DNA of 64,000 nt, from assembly GCF_017833525.1 (NCBI RefSeq), contig NZ_JAFICD010000002.1, positions 1,116,001-1,180,000 of the forward strand. Direction: 5' to 3'. The DNA is from Duganella sp. 1411. GTDB taxonomy: Bacteria; Pseudomonadota; Gammaproteobacteria; Burkholderiales; Burkholderiaceae_D. The position numbers and the translations under genes are program-made. The notes under the pieces were generated by a model. The model saw nothing but the letters and a program-made list of their open reading frames with translations, ran no database searches and was not told the DNA's origin. Shown piece after piece: positions 7,301 through 16,619 of this stretch (positions are counted from its first letter, which is position 1; each line of letters opens with the position of its first letter).

Positions 7301-8251
7301 TCAGTCGCTCCGGTTGCGCAGCGCCACCGTCATCCCGAACACCCGCCGCGCCCGCCATCGTTGCGACTCGGGGAAGATGCCTTCCGCCACGCGCACGCCC
7401 AGGTCGTCGCCGTGGCCGTCGGAATAAGCGGGGCCGAACAAGTCGAACCGCCGCGCCACCCGGTCGGCGCGGGTGTTGTTCTCGCCGTGCAGCAGCAACG
7501 CGAGCTTGATGCCGCAGACGCGCTTCCAGTGGGTCTTGCGGTGCAGATCGCGCCGTAGTTCGTCGGGCGTGGCGCCCACCAGCGCCAGCCCGGCGTCCAT
7601 GGCGTTGATGGCGGTGGCGTTGACGAAGGTGTTGGGAATGCCGTCGGCCGGCTCGTCGCTGTCGAGGCCGTACAACACCTGGAACGAATCGACGCCGCGC
7701 ACGATGGCGTCCGCGCCCCAGCCGGCGGCGCTACGATATTTGCAGCGCAGTTCCGGCTCGCCGCCGGCGTCGGCGGCGACATAGAAAATGCTCCAGCCGC
7801 GTTCGACCGTGGCCGACGGCGCGCCCACGCCGAAGCCGGCGCAATTGAGGCTGGAGCCGTCGCCGTTGGCGCCCTCGCCGTGGCCGGAGAAGCGCAGCGC
7901 CAGCACGTCGCTGCCGTTGGCCACGTCCGGCGCCAGTCCGGCGATGCCGTCGCTGTTCTTGGTGATGCTGCTGGCGTCGAACCCGGCCACGGCCGCCGGC
8001 TCGTTCGCGGCCAGCTCGGACGGCGCCTCCGTGCCGTTCCAGTTGACGTGGGCGCCCTGCCGTATCGCCTGCGACATGATCTCCAGCGCGTAGCGGCCGC
8101 CGTCGTCGATCCAGGTGTTCTCGCTGTGGTTGCGATAGTTGCCGCTGGCAGCCAGCAGCAAGCCGCTGGCCAGCAAGGTCAGCACCAGCCCCAGGCCGCA
8201 TGCGATGATCAGTTCGATGATGGTCCAGCCGCCCTGCCGCGCGCGCTTCAT
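7301..8251 (-). CDS. pilW: PilW-type minor pilin
   Basis: A 316-residue prepilin from ATG 8251, which overlaps the pilV stop (ATGA). The in-frame extension upstream is only the shadow of pilV. Leader MKRARQGG, then WTIIELIIACGLGLVLTLLA with Glu5 and the membrane helix. The large C-terminal domain carries PilW features: DDGGRYALEIMSQAIRQ after the helix and a late ALRFSGHGEG segment. PilW supports assembly and stability of the pilus tip complex. It is part of a minus-strand operon with tight stop/start overlaps throughout. Confidence 0.88.
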   Translation of the reverse strand: MKRARQGGWTIIELIIACGLGLVLTLLASGLLLAASGNYRNHSENTWIDDGGRYALEIMSQAIRQGAHVNWNGTEAPSELAANEPAAVAGFDASSITKNSDGIAGLAPDVANGSDVLALRFSGHGEGANGDGSSLNCAGFGVGAPSATVERGWSIFYVAADAGGEPELRCKYRSAAGWGADAIVRGVDSFQVLYGLDSDEPADGIPNTFVNATAINAMDAGLALVGATPDELRRDLHRKTHWKRVCGIKLALLLHGENNTRADRVARRFDLFGPAYSDGHGDDLGVRVAEGIFPESQRWRARRVFGMTVALRNRSD

Positions 8252-8832
8252 GGCGCCCCCGCGACGGCGGCCAGGGCGAGCGCGACCCCGGGCACGTATT
8301 CGCCCGCCTCGTCCTTGCGCGCCGTGCCATCCGGGTTCTTGCCGCGCCAGCCGACCTTGACCACCAGCGGCGCGCCGGCGCCGCCGCTGCACGCCCAGCG
8401 CAGCTTGCCGCCCGACCACACGCCGGCGTCGCGGCAGATCACCGCGCGGCCGGCTGGCAGGTTCTCGCGCATCAGCGATTTCATTTCGTACAGGTCGAAC
8501 GCGGCCAGCTGGGCGCCGTCGCAGGCGCCGCCATGGCACAGCGCGGCCGGCACCGGCGGATTCGGTTCGGCCAGCGCGTCGTAGTCCAGGGTCAGGTAGG
8601 GGTTGGCGCCGTCGGCCAGGCGCATCTGTTCGGGATTGGCGCGCATGCGCTCGGCCATGCCGGCGGCCAACCAGCCGGCCTGCGCCAGCAAGGTGGCCTG
8701 ATGACGCGCGCGCAGCGCCGTCAATTGCATCGACACGCCGCCGACGACGCCCACCGCCAGCACCAGCACGGCGATCAGGATTTCGACCAGGGTAAAGCCG
8801 GCAACGGCACGGGCCGTATGTCGTGCACGCAT
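8248..8832 (-). CDS. pilV: PilV-type minor pilin, first gene of the cluster
   Basis: A 194-residue prepilin. The ATG at 8832 has a good GGAGG six bases upstream, so it is preferred to the ATG at 8847. The leader MRARHTARAVAG is cut before FTLVEILIAVLVLAVGVVGG with Glu5. PilV family features include the SMQLTALRARHQATLLAQA helix and the AERMRANPE motif. The downstream order W-X-Y1-E-fimT matches betaproteobacterial minor-pilin loci. About 95 bases separate it from nrdR, so the operon promoter should lie at 8833-8926, but no clear -35/-10 pair stood out. Confidence 0.9.
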   Translation of the reverse strand: MRARHTARAVAGFTLVEILIAVLVLAVGVVGGVSMQLTALRARHQATLLAQAGWLAAGMAERMRANPEQMRLADGANPYLTLDYDALAEPNPPVPAALCHGGACDGAQLAAFDLYEMKSLMRENLPAGRAVICRDAGVWSGGKLRWACSGGAGAPLVVKVGWRGKNPDGTARKDEAGEYVPGVALALAAVAGAP

Positions 8833-8926
8833 CGCAAACCTCCGCAAGTCGACAGGGACTACCTCAGAAGGTAGCAGCGGACAATGGCAGAGGTATGAGG
8901 TGGATCAACTGTGCGCTAGCGGGATG

Positions 8927-9397
8927 CTAGCTTTTACGGGGCTTGCGGTCCTGGCCGACTTCGGCGATGGCGTCCTGGAACTCGGCCAGGTCTTCGAAGT
9001 TTTTGTAGACCGAGGCGAAGCGGATGTACGCGATCTTGTCGAGGCGCTGCAACTCCTGCATCACCAGCTCGCCGATGTAGCCGGTGTCGACTTCGCGCTT
9101 GCCGCTGGTGAGCAATTTTTCTTCGATCGATAAAACGGCCGCGTCAACGGCGGGCGCCGCCACGGGACGCTTGCGCAGGGCCAAGGTCAAGCTGCCGCGC
9201 AACTTGGCGGCCGAATATTCGGTGCGGCTGCCGTTCTTCTTGACCACATACGGCATGACGAGCTCGATGCGCTCATACGTGGTAAACCGTTTATCGCATT
9301 TGCCGCAGCGCCGGCGCCGGCGGATGGAATCCCCTTCCTCGGATACACGCGTATCGAGAACCTGGGTATCGTCATGCTGGCAGAACGGACATTTCAT
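8927..9397 (-). CDS. nrdR: transcriptional repressor NrdR
   Basis: A 156-residue ATP/dATP-sensing repressor of ribonucleotide reductase genes. The N-terminal zinc ribbon has C3xxC6 and C31xxC34 (MKCPFCQHDDTQVLDTR, RCGKCDKRF). Residues 50-140 form the ATP-cone (VVKKNGSRTEYSAAKLRGSL). I start at ATG 9397 because the family begins MKCPFC; ATG 9406 would add three residues, and neither has a good ribosome site. It lies downstream of glyA on the same strand, a common betaproteobacterial arrangement, separated by a strong hairpin. Confidence 0.95.
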   Translation of the reverse strand: MKCPFCQHDDTQVLDTRVSEEGDSIRRRRRCGKCDKRFTTYERIELVMPYVVKKNGSRTEYSAAKLRGSLTLALRKRPVAAPAVDAAVLSIEEKLLTSGKREVDTGYIGELVMQELQRLDKIAYIRFASVYKNFEDLAEFQDAIAEVGQDRKPRKS

Positions 9398-9433
9398 ATG
9401 AGCCATGGGCAAACTTACATTGAACCACTTAAC

Positions 9434-9458
9434 GGGACGCCGGCCAGGCCGGCGTCCC
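9434..9458. other. strong hairpin between glyA and nrdR
   Basis: GGGACGCCGGCC and GGCCGGCGTCCC halves overlap around a short centre, giving an 11-bp GC-rich stem. No T-run follows on either strand, so it is not a standard terminator; it may partly attenuate or stabilise the glyA 3' end before nrdR. Confidence 0.55.
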
Positions 9459-9478
9459 GCGTTACTACTTACTACTTA

Positions 9479-10726
<1,248 letters not shown>

Positions 10727-10827
10727 GAAAAACTCCAATCGAATGAGTAACTGTAGTACTTGGCAGGCTGGATCGAATGAGGGACGCCGATAGCGGACAG
10801 GCAGCCTCTTCGTGCTTTCCATCGATG

Positions 10828-10947
10828 GGCTGCCCAGGCGAACGGCTATTGAAATCTCACGTTTCCCGGTGGATGCCCACCTTTCGCCGACGGATCGACG
10901 CACCTTTTTGGGGCCGACCGCAGCTTTTCGCCAGTTACGTGAGACGT
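10828..10947 (-). ncRNA. ZTP (pfl) riboswitch in the glyA leader
   Basis: Read on the minus strand the leader shows the conserved pfl/ZTP parts in order: P1 5' strand CTCACG at 10943-10938, then AACTGGCG, a P2 hairpin GGTGGGCATCCACC, CGGGAAA, the P1 3' strand CGTGAG at 10861-10856, a short linker and CCGTTCGCCTGGGCA ending at 10831. ZTP/ZMP accumulates when 10-formyl-THF runs short, and this riboswitch class raises genes such as glyA. An insertion of about 45 bases sits between CTGGCG and P2. Downstream, GGCAGCC (10834-10828) overlaps the aptamer end and can pair with GGCTGCC (10806-10800); with no T-run, control is probably on translation or through another terminator. Confidence 0.9.
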
Positions 10948-10959
10948 AATGGAACCCGG

Positions 10960-10988
10960 ATTGTAATTTATGCGCCAGATTTGAGCAA
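10960..10988 (-). promoter_or_regulatory. sigma70 promoter of the riboswitch-glyA transcript
   Basis: On the minus strand TTGCTC (10988-10983), a 17-base spacer and TACAAT (10965-10960). Transcription would begin near 10953, only about 10 bases before the first riboswitch stem, so promoter and aptamer positions agree. Confidence 0.7.
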
Positions 10989-11159
10989 GGAAGTGATTGC
11001 TCAAAGATTAAGCATTGGCCGCCGGCGTACCGCGCCGCTGATTGTGAAATATTTCTCTGCAACAACTTTCCCATGATAAACTAAAATGATCGTGTTATTT
11101 GCACCGCGTCCGTCGTCCAGCCGATGTTTCACCCGCCACATCCACCAAGGAGTTTTCGC

Positions 11160-12929
11160 ATGGTTACCAGCAAGTCCCCCCTGCATCGAACCAGTCTCGC
11201 CACCGCCCTCATCGCTGCATTGACGCCATGCGCGGCATTGGCCGCTCCGGATGTTGTGCTCGAAAGCTATCAGTTAAGCCAACCAAGCTTGGCGTACACT
11301 CAACCGAGCGTCAGCGCCGACGGCCGCTACGTGGCCTACACCCTGCATACCGCACAGGGAAAATCGGTTTATCTCCGCGATCGCGTGGCCGGCACCGAAG
11401 AGCCCGTCGCCCTGACCCAGGGTGGCGCGCCGGCGGCGCAAGGTGGGCAGTCCGCCGTCATTAGCCGTGATGGGCGCTATGTTCTGTACTCCTCCCGCTC
11501 GCCGGACATGGGCGTGCCGGTTGGCGGCGGCGGCTATTTTTTGTTTGACCGCATCAACCGCAGCACGGAAGCCGTCGTGATCGTGGCTGGCAACAAGATC
11601 CAGGGCACGATGTACGCCGGCATCAGCAGCGACGGCCGCTACGTGACCTATCGGCTGGTCGACTCGACCAGCCAGCCCGTCTATGTGCGCGACATGCTCA
11701 GCAAGACGACGCAAGTCACGTCAGCCACGAGCACCTTCGTGGTTTCCCAGGACGATCCCATGTTTATCAGCGATGATGGCCGCTATATTAGCTACCAAGG
11801 CAAGCCGGGGACCACCGGAACGATATGTGTTTGCGTGCATGACCGCGCCACCGGCGGCACCGAGGTCGTCAATGTCAACAATGCTGGGCAAAGTCCATCC
11901 TCCAATGGCCTCAACAAACATGGCATGAGCGCGGACGGTAGCGTGCTTGTGTTCGCCAACAACTCGAATAATCTATCGGCGGGGGATGCCAACGGCACGT
12001 ACGACGTCTTCATTCGCGATCGCAAAGCCGCCACCACAGAGCGCATCACTTACGGCGCAAGCACCTGGGCATCCGGGGAGCAAGGCGTAAGCATCAGCGG
12101 CGACGCCCGCTTTGTCGCCTTTTACGGCTATGGCGTGTCGCCGGCCACCATCGCCTCCATCGGCCTGTACCAATATGACCGCACCACCAAGGTCGCGCGC
12201 CGGGCGCTGATGCCCCTCACTGTGGGGGCCTACCGTCCCTCCCTCAGCGCCAACGGACGATATGTGGTTTATGATTTCCGCAGTCTGAGCGCATCAAATA
12301 TCACGCATCTCAACACTGCAGACTTCGGTGTCCCGTCCGGCCTGACACTGTCGCAAAAAACACTCACGCTGACCGAGGGCGGAGCCGCCGGCACCTACAC
12401 GGCGGTGCTGGATCAGGTTCCCAGCGCGAACGTGATCGTCAACGTCACGCCCAACGCCCAGCTGGGTGTCGCCCGCTCTCAGTTGACGTTCACGCCAGCC
12501 AACTGGAATGTCGCGCAAACGGTCAGCGTACAAGCACTGCAAGACGGCGTCGCCGAAGCTCCGCACGACGGCATCGTCACCAACACTGCCAGCAGCACCG
12601 ACCAATCCTACGTCGGATTGCCCGCCATCCAAGTAACGGCTCACATCAGCGACGCCCTCACGCCAACCATCTCCGTCCCGGCCCCGATCGATTCGCCGAA
12701 TCTGCTGCTGGCCGGCACCGCCTCGCCCGGCGCCACCGTGTTAGTTACCTCGGTGAACTTGAATGGCGGCGGCATCGTGTCGGTCAGCACCATTGCTGAT
12801 CCACAGGGTAACTGGAACGTCACCCTGTCGGGCATCGGCTACGGCAGCTTCGAATTACAGGCCGAAGCGGATGGCATCAAGAGCGCTATTTATACATACG
12901 TCAATGCCGCGCCGGTAAGCCAACCATGA
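11160..12929 (+). CDS. exported TolB-like beta-propeller protein with C-terminal adhesin-type domains
   Basis: A 589-residue protein of unknown role. ATG 11160 follows AAGGAG. Residues 1-28 are a signal peptide (ALIAALTPCAALAAP). Residues 45-390 contain six to seven PD40-type blades with recurring (S)(A/S)DGRYVxY (VSADGRYVAYTL, ISRDGRYVLYSS, ISSDGRYVTYRL, ISDDGRYISYQ). Residues 400-505 resemble a Calx-beta-like repeat (LTLTEGGAAGTYTAVLDQ, LTFTPANWNVAQTVSV), and 510-589 an Ig-like module (LLLAGTASPGATVLVT). No anchor or sorting signal is seen. It stands alone, 390 bases from divergent glyA. Confidence 0.75.
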   Translation: MVTSKSPLHRTSLATALIAALTPCAALAAPDVVLESYQLSQPSLAYTQPSVSADGRYVAYTLHTAQGKSVYLRDRVAGTEEPVALTQGGAPAAQGGQSAVISRDGRYVLYSSRSPDMGVPVGGGGYFLFDRINRSTEAVVIVAGNKIQGTMYAGISSDGRYVTYRLVDSTSQPVYVRDMLSKTTQVTSATSTFVVSQDDPMFISDDGRYISYQGKPGTTGTICVCVHDRATGGTEVVNVNNAGQSPSSNGLNKHGMSADGSVLVFANNSNNLSAGDANGTYDVFIRDRKAATTERITYGASTWASGEQGVSISGDARFVAFYGYGVSPATIASIGLYQYDRTTKVARRALMPLTVGAYRPSLSANGRYVVYDFRSLSASNITHLNTADFGVPSGLTLSQKTLTLTEGGAAGTYTAVLDQVPSANVIVNVTPNAQLGVARSQLTFTPANWNVAQTVSVQALQDGVAEAPHDGIVTNTASSTDQSYVGLPAIQVTAHISDALTPTISVPAPIDSPNLLLAGTASPGATVLVTSVNLNGGGIVSVSTIADPQGNWNVTLSGIGYGSFELQAEADGIKSAIYTYVNAAPVSQP

Positions 12930-13040
12930 TCGGATCCTGATCGTTGCGGCAGCCCCCGTGCTGCCGCCGAGCGCGTTAACCCTTCATGCTTGTTTCGGCT
13001 ACAATTTTGTATTGCCCCCACTAAAGCACAAGGATAGAAC

Positions 13041-13790
13041 ATGATCGTCTTCATCACTGGCGCCACCGCCGGCTTCGGCGCCGCCATGGCCCGCACCTTC
13101 GTTCAAAACGGCCACAAAGTGCTGATCAGCGGACGCCGCGAGGACCGCCTGCAAAGCTTGTCGGCCGAATTGGGCGGCGCTGTGCTGCCGGTGGTGCTGG
13201 ACGTCACCGACAAAGCCTCGATCAAAGCCGCGCTGGACGGCCTGCCCGCCGAATGGAAGCAGATCGACGTGCTGATTAATAACGCCGGCCTGGCGCTGGG
13301 CGTGACCCCGGCGCACGAATCGTCGCTCGACGACTGGGACACGATGATCGCCACCAACTGCGCCGGCCTGGTCGCCATGACGCGCGCGATCCTGCCGGAC
13401 ATGGTCAAGCGCGGCAGCGGCACCGTCATCAACCTGGGCTCGGTGGCCGGCGCCACGCCCTACCCGGGCGGCAACGTCTACGGCGCCACCAAGGCGTTTG
13501 TCGAGCAGTTCACCTTGAATCTGCGGGCCGACCTGGTCGGCACCGGCGTGCGCGCGACCAATCTGGCGCCCGGCCTGTGCGGCGGCACCGAGTTCTCCAA
13601 CGTGCGCCTGAAGGGCAACGACGAAGCCGCCGCCAAGGTGTACGAAGGCACCGTGCCGCTGACGGCCGAGGACATCGCCAACACCGCGTACTGGATCGCC
13701 ACCTTGCCGCCGCACATCAACATCAACCGCATCGAGATGATGCCGACCTGCCAGGGCTACGGCCCGCTGGCGATCAAGCGCAACGTCTGA
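13041..13790 (+). CDS. ydfG: NADP-dependent 3-hydroxy acid dehydrogenase, short-chain family
   Basis: A 249-residue Rossmann-fold oxidoreductase closely resembling E. coli YdfG, which oxidises serine, L-allo-threonine and 3-hydroxypropionate-type acids and also reduces malonic semialdehyde. Seen: the cofactor motif TGATAGFG at residues 6-13, NNAG near 81, a catalytic Ser in NLGSVAG and YGATK as the Tyr-x-x-x-Lys pair. LAPGLCGGTEFSNVR matches the family's substrate loop, with a Cys in place of the usual Val. AAGGA precedes the start. A single-gene unit. Confidence 0.9.
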   Translation: MIVFITGATAGFGAAMARTFVQNGHKVLISGRREDRLQSLSAELGGAVLPVVLDVTDKASIKAALDGLPAEWKQIDVLINNAGLALGVTPAHESSLDDWDTMIATNCAGLVAMTRAILPDMVKRGSGTVINLGSVAGATPYPGGNVYGATKAFVEQFTLNLRADLVGTGVRATNLAPGLCGGTEFSNVRLKGNDEAAAKVYEGTVPLTAEDIANTAYWIATLPPHININRIEMMPTCQGYGPLAIKRNV

Positions 13791-13806
13791 CCCCCCCACG
13801 GGCGGA

Positions 13807-13836
13807 GGGGTCGTACCCCGTACGGGGTACGACCCC
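13807..13836. repeat. perfect 30-bp palindrome
   Basis: GGGGTCGTACCCCGT followed directly by its exact reverse complement, with no mismatch and no loop. It lies 17 bases after the ydfG stop. There is no T-run on either side, so if it stops transcription it does so weakly; it may instead be a dispersed repeat or a protein-binding site. Apart from it, the 286 bases between ydfG and ybgC hold only a candidate promoter. Confidence 0.8.
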
Positions 13837-14015
13837 GGCGGTTCATCGTCGTCCGGGTTGACGCGTATGTACCCCCACGCTGCAATTCGTAAGCGGTTGT
13901 TACAATCCTTGGCAAGTTGCCTGTAAACCGCTTAACTGTCGCCAGTGCAATCTTTGCGCCCCGAGTTGAAATCCCGCATAAGCGCCGGGACGGACGCGGC
14001 TTTGCCCGTCGAACC

Positions 14016-14045
14016 TTCAACCAAAAGAACAAAATCGCGTAGAAT
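14016..14045 (+). promoter_or_regulatory. candidate sigma70 promoter of the ybgC-tol-pal operon
   Basis: TTCAAC (14016-14021), an 18-base spacer and TAGAAT (14040-14045), 31 bases before the ybgC start. The -35 is weak. If real, it excludes the longer in-frame ybgC start at 13945. Confidence 0.4.
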
Positions 14046-14076
14046 GTTGCTCAACACAACTTGCAATCATAACAAC

Positions 14077-14499
14077 ATGCCAGCAGAGTTCATCTGGAAC
14101 GTCCGGGTCTACTACGAAGACACCGACGCCGGCGGTATCGTCTATTACGCGAACTACCTGAAGTTCTTCGAACGCGCGCGCACCGAATGGCTGCGCCAGA
14201 TCAATGTGAACCAGCACGCTTTATTGCAAGAACACGACGCTATGTTCGTCGTCAAAAGCGTCAGCGCGGAGTATCATGCGCCTGCTAAGCTTGACGACGT
14301 AATAAAATTAACACTTAGTATCGAAAAATTAGGACGCGCCTCGCTCTCCTTTATTCAGGAGGCCTGGTGCGGCGAGCAATTGCTGAACACGGCGCGGGTC
14401 AAGGTCGGCTGCGTCGATTCGTCGCTGCGGCCGCGCGCGGTGCCGCCGGCGGTCGCGGACCAAATGCGCAGCACCACCAACATCACCAAAACAGACTGA
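14077..14499 (+). CDS. ybgC: tol-pal-associated acyl-CoA thioesterase YbgC
   Basis: A 140-residue hotdog-fold thioesterase that hydrolyses acyl-CoA or acyl-ACP thioesters and is almost always the first gene of tol-pal operons. The family start is at MPAEFIWNVRVYYEDTDAGG; the 44 extra in-frame residues upstream have no similarity and overlap the candidate promoter. The catalytic YEDTDAGGIVYYANYLKFFE contains the essential Asp. No clear Shine-Dalgarno is seen. It is followed after 15 bases by tolQ. Confidence 0.93.
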   Translation: MPAEFIWNVRVYYEDTDAGGIVYYANYLKFFERARTEWLRQINVNQHALLQEHDAMFVVKSVSAEYHAPAKLDDVIKLTLSIEKLGRASLSFIQEAWCGEQLLNTARVKVGCVDSSLRPRAVPPAVADQMRSTTNITKTD

Positions 14500-14514
14500 T
14501 CAGACTGATAAACA

Positions 14515-15207
14515 ATGAACGTCACCCAAGACCTCTCTTTCCTGTCCCTCATCACCAATGCGCACCTGATCGTGCAGCTGATCATGGCGTTGTTGTTCAT
14601 CATCTCGCTGACCAGCTGGACCTACATCTTCAGCAAACTGTTCGCGGTGCGCTCGGCGCGCCGCATGACGATCGACTTTGAAAAAACCTTCTGGGCCGGC
14701 GGCAACCTGCACGCGCTGCACCAGAACGCCGGCAAGGACCGCGCCAACAGCGGCCCGCTGGCGCGCATCTTCGAAGCCGGCATGGGCGAATTCATCAAGA
14801 GCAAGGCCGCCTACGCCGCCAGCCGCGACACCGTCGACCACGGCGCCATCCTCGACGGCGCGCGCCGCGCCATGCGCGCCGCCTTCCAGCGCGAGATGGA
14901 CGTGCTCGAATCGCACCTGGCCTTCCTGGCGTCGGTCGGCTCGGTGTCGCCGTACATCGGCCTGCTGGGCACCGTCTGGGGCATCATGAACGCCTTCCGC
15001 GGCCTGGCCAACGTGCAGCAAGCGACCCTGGCCGCCGTCGCGCCGGGCATCGCCGAAGCGCTGATCGCCACCGCCATCGGCCTGTTCGCGGCGATTCCGG
15101 CGGTCGTCGCCTACAACCGCTTCTCGCACGACATCGATCGTCTGGCGATCCGCTTCGAAAGTTTCGTCGAAGAGTTCTCCAACATCCTGCAACGCCAATC
15201 GCGTTAA
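14515..15207 (+). CDS. tolQ: Tol-Pal system inner-membrane protein TolQ
   Basis: A 230-residue MotA/ExbB-like proton-channel subunit with three membrane helices, at about residues 17-37 (LIVQLIMALLFIISLTSWTY), 127-155 (ASVGSVSPYIGLLGTVWGIM) and 165-185 (ALIATAIGLFAAIPAVVAYN). With TolR it uses the proton gradient to drive TolA, which constricts the outer membrane during division and maintains lipid asymmetry. The family-conserved GLLGTVWGIM is present. Second gene of the operon, with tolR 16 bases downstream. Confidence 0.96.
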   Translation: MNVTQDLSFLSLITNAHLIVQLIMALLFIISLTSWTYIFSKLFAVRSARRMTIDFEKTFWAGGNLHALHQNAGKDRANSGPLARIFEAGMGEFIKSKAAYAASRDTVDHGAILDGARRAMRAAFQREMDVLESHLAFLASVGSVSPYIGLLGTVWGIMNAFRGLANVQQATLAAVAPGIAEALIATAIGLFAAIPAVVAYNRFSHDIDRLAIRFESFVEEFSNILQRQSR

Positions 15208-15223
15208 TCAGACGGAGAGACCA

Positions 15224-15661
15224 ATGGCTTCCTCATTCTCCAGCAGCATGCGCGGCGGCCGCGGCCGCAAGTTCAAGTCCGAGATCAACGTCGTGCCGTA
15301 CATCGACGTCATGCTGGTTCTGCTGATCATCTTCATGGTCATGCCGTCGGCCAACGACCCGAGCGTCGTCGACCTGCCGAACGCCGAGAAATCGACCAAG
15401 CCGCCCAGCGACTACGTGCAGATCGTCATCAAGCCGAACGGCGCGCTGTCGATCGGCGTCAAGGGCAAGGGCGAGGACGCGCCGGAGACGGCGCCCAACC
15501 GCGACGCGCTGGTCAAGAAACTGCGCGCGCTGCACAGCGACCATCCCGACTATCCGGTGCTGATCGCCGGCGACAAGGAAAGCAAGTACGACGACGTGAT
15601 CCAGCTGATCTCGGAAGCGAAGAAGATGGGCATCAACCGGGTCGGCTTGTCCACCAAATAA
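15224..15661 (+). CDS. tolR: Tol-Pal system protein TolR
   Basis: A 145-residue ExbD-family protein: short cytoplasmic N-terminus, one membrane helix, and a periplasmic domain. INVVPYIDVMLVLLIIFMVM contains the proton-carrying Asp conserved in TolR/ExbD/MotB. The periplasmic part ends in the family motif INRVGLSTK. It forms the stator with TolQ. The start follows an ACGGAGAG ribosome site. Spacing and strand put it in the tol operon between tolQ and tolA. Confidence 0.96.
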   Translation: MASSFSSSMRGGRGRKFKSEINVVPYIDVMLVLLIIFMVMPSANDPSVVDLPNAEKSTKPPSDYVQIVIKPNGALSIGVKGKGEDAPETAPNRDALVKKLRALHSDHPDYPVLIAGDKESKYDDVIQLISEAKKMGINRVGLSTK

Positions 15662-15673
15662 ACAGTGCAGACG

Positions 15674-16618
15674 ATGAAACCCGCAACCGCAGGCGGTCCG
15701 TACAAGGTTCCGCGACATAACGAAGGCTGGCGCTCGATCGCGCTGGCCGTGGCGATGCACGCGGTGCTGCTGCTGTTCCTGTGGGTCGGCGTGAGCTGGC
15801 AGAACAACGAACCGACCGAAGTGCAGGCCGAGATCTGGGACATGAAGGTGCAGGACGCCGCCCCGGCCGAGCCCACGCCCGAACCCAAGCCGGCGCCCGA
15901 ACCGGAGCCCGAACCGGCGCCCGTGGTCAAAGCCCCGCCGCCACCGCCGGTGGAGGCGCCGCCGACGCCGAAGGAACCCGACATCGCCCTCGAGCGCCTG
16001 AAGGCCAAGAAAAAACTCGAAGAGAAGAAGCTGGCCGAGGCCAAGGAAGCCAAGCTGAAACAGGAAGCCGAGGAGAAGCAGGCCAAACTGGAAGCGAAGA
16101 AGCTGGCCGAGAAGAAACTCGCCGAGCAAAAGCTGAAGGAAGAGAAGGAACAGGCCGAGAAAGAGAAGAAGGAACTGGCAGAGAAGGACAAGAAAAAAGC
16201 CGCCGCCGAGAAACTGGCCAAGGAAAAAGCCGAGAAAGCCGACAAGGCCGCCAAGGATAAGGCGTTCGCCGCCGAAATGAGCCGCATCACCGGCTCGGCC
16301 GCCAAGGGCTCGACCGGCACGGCCGCGCAATCGACCGGCGGCCGGGTCGACGGCGGCTACCAGGCGGCCATCCGCGCCAAGATCAAGAGCAATCTGGTCT
16401 ACGGCACGGTCGACGACACCTTGAGCGCCACCTACCAGATCACGCAGTTGCCGTCCGGTGAAATCATCGGCGTGCGCAAGACCAAGGGCAGCGGTTCGGC
16501 CGCCTACGACAACGCCATCGAAAACGCGATTGCCAAATCGTCACCACTACCCAAGAAGAAAGATGGTACGGTAGAGCGCGAATTTACCGCCGACTTCAAC
16601 ATGAAGGATATGCATTGA
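15674..16618 (+). CDS. tolA: cell envelope protein TolA
   Basis: A 314-residue protein spanning the periplasm. One N-terminal membrane helix (IALAVAMHAVLLLFLWVGV) is followed by a proline-glutamate stretch (residues 60-100), a long Lys/Ala/Glu-rich helix (about 110-205) and a C-terminal globular domain (about 225-314) that contacts TolB and Pal. The Ala/Lys helix has no fixed repeat but is compositionally extreme, as usual for TolA. I prefer the ATG at 15674; a GTG three codons upstream is possible. It overlaps neither neighbour, and tolB begins two bases after its stop. Confidence 0.94.
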   Translation: MKPATAGGPYKVPRHNEGWRSIALAVAMHAVLLLFLWVGVSWQNNEPTEVQAEIWDMKVQDAAPAEPTPEPKPAPEPEPEPAPVVKAPPPPPVEAPPTPKEPDIALERLKAKKKLEEKKLAEAKEAKLKQEAEEKQAKLEAKKLAEKKLAEQKLKEEKEQAEKEKKELAEKDKKKAAAEKLAKEKAEKADKAAKDKAFAAEMSRITGSAAKGSTGTAAQSTGGRVDGGYQAAIRAKIKSNLVYGTVDDTLSATYQITQLPSGEIIGVRKTKGSGSAAYDNAIENAIAKSSPLPKKKDGTVEREFTADFNMKDMH

Positions 16619-16619
16619 T

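Noticed and set aside
13807..13836. Palindrome as a terminator of ydfG
   Set aside because: No T-run follows on either strand, so it is reported as a repeat only.
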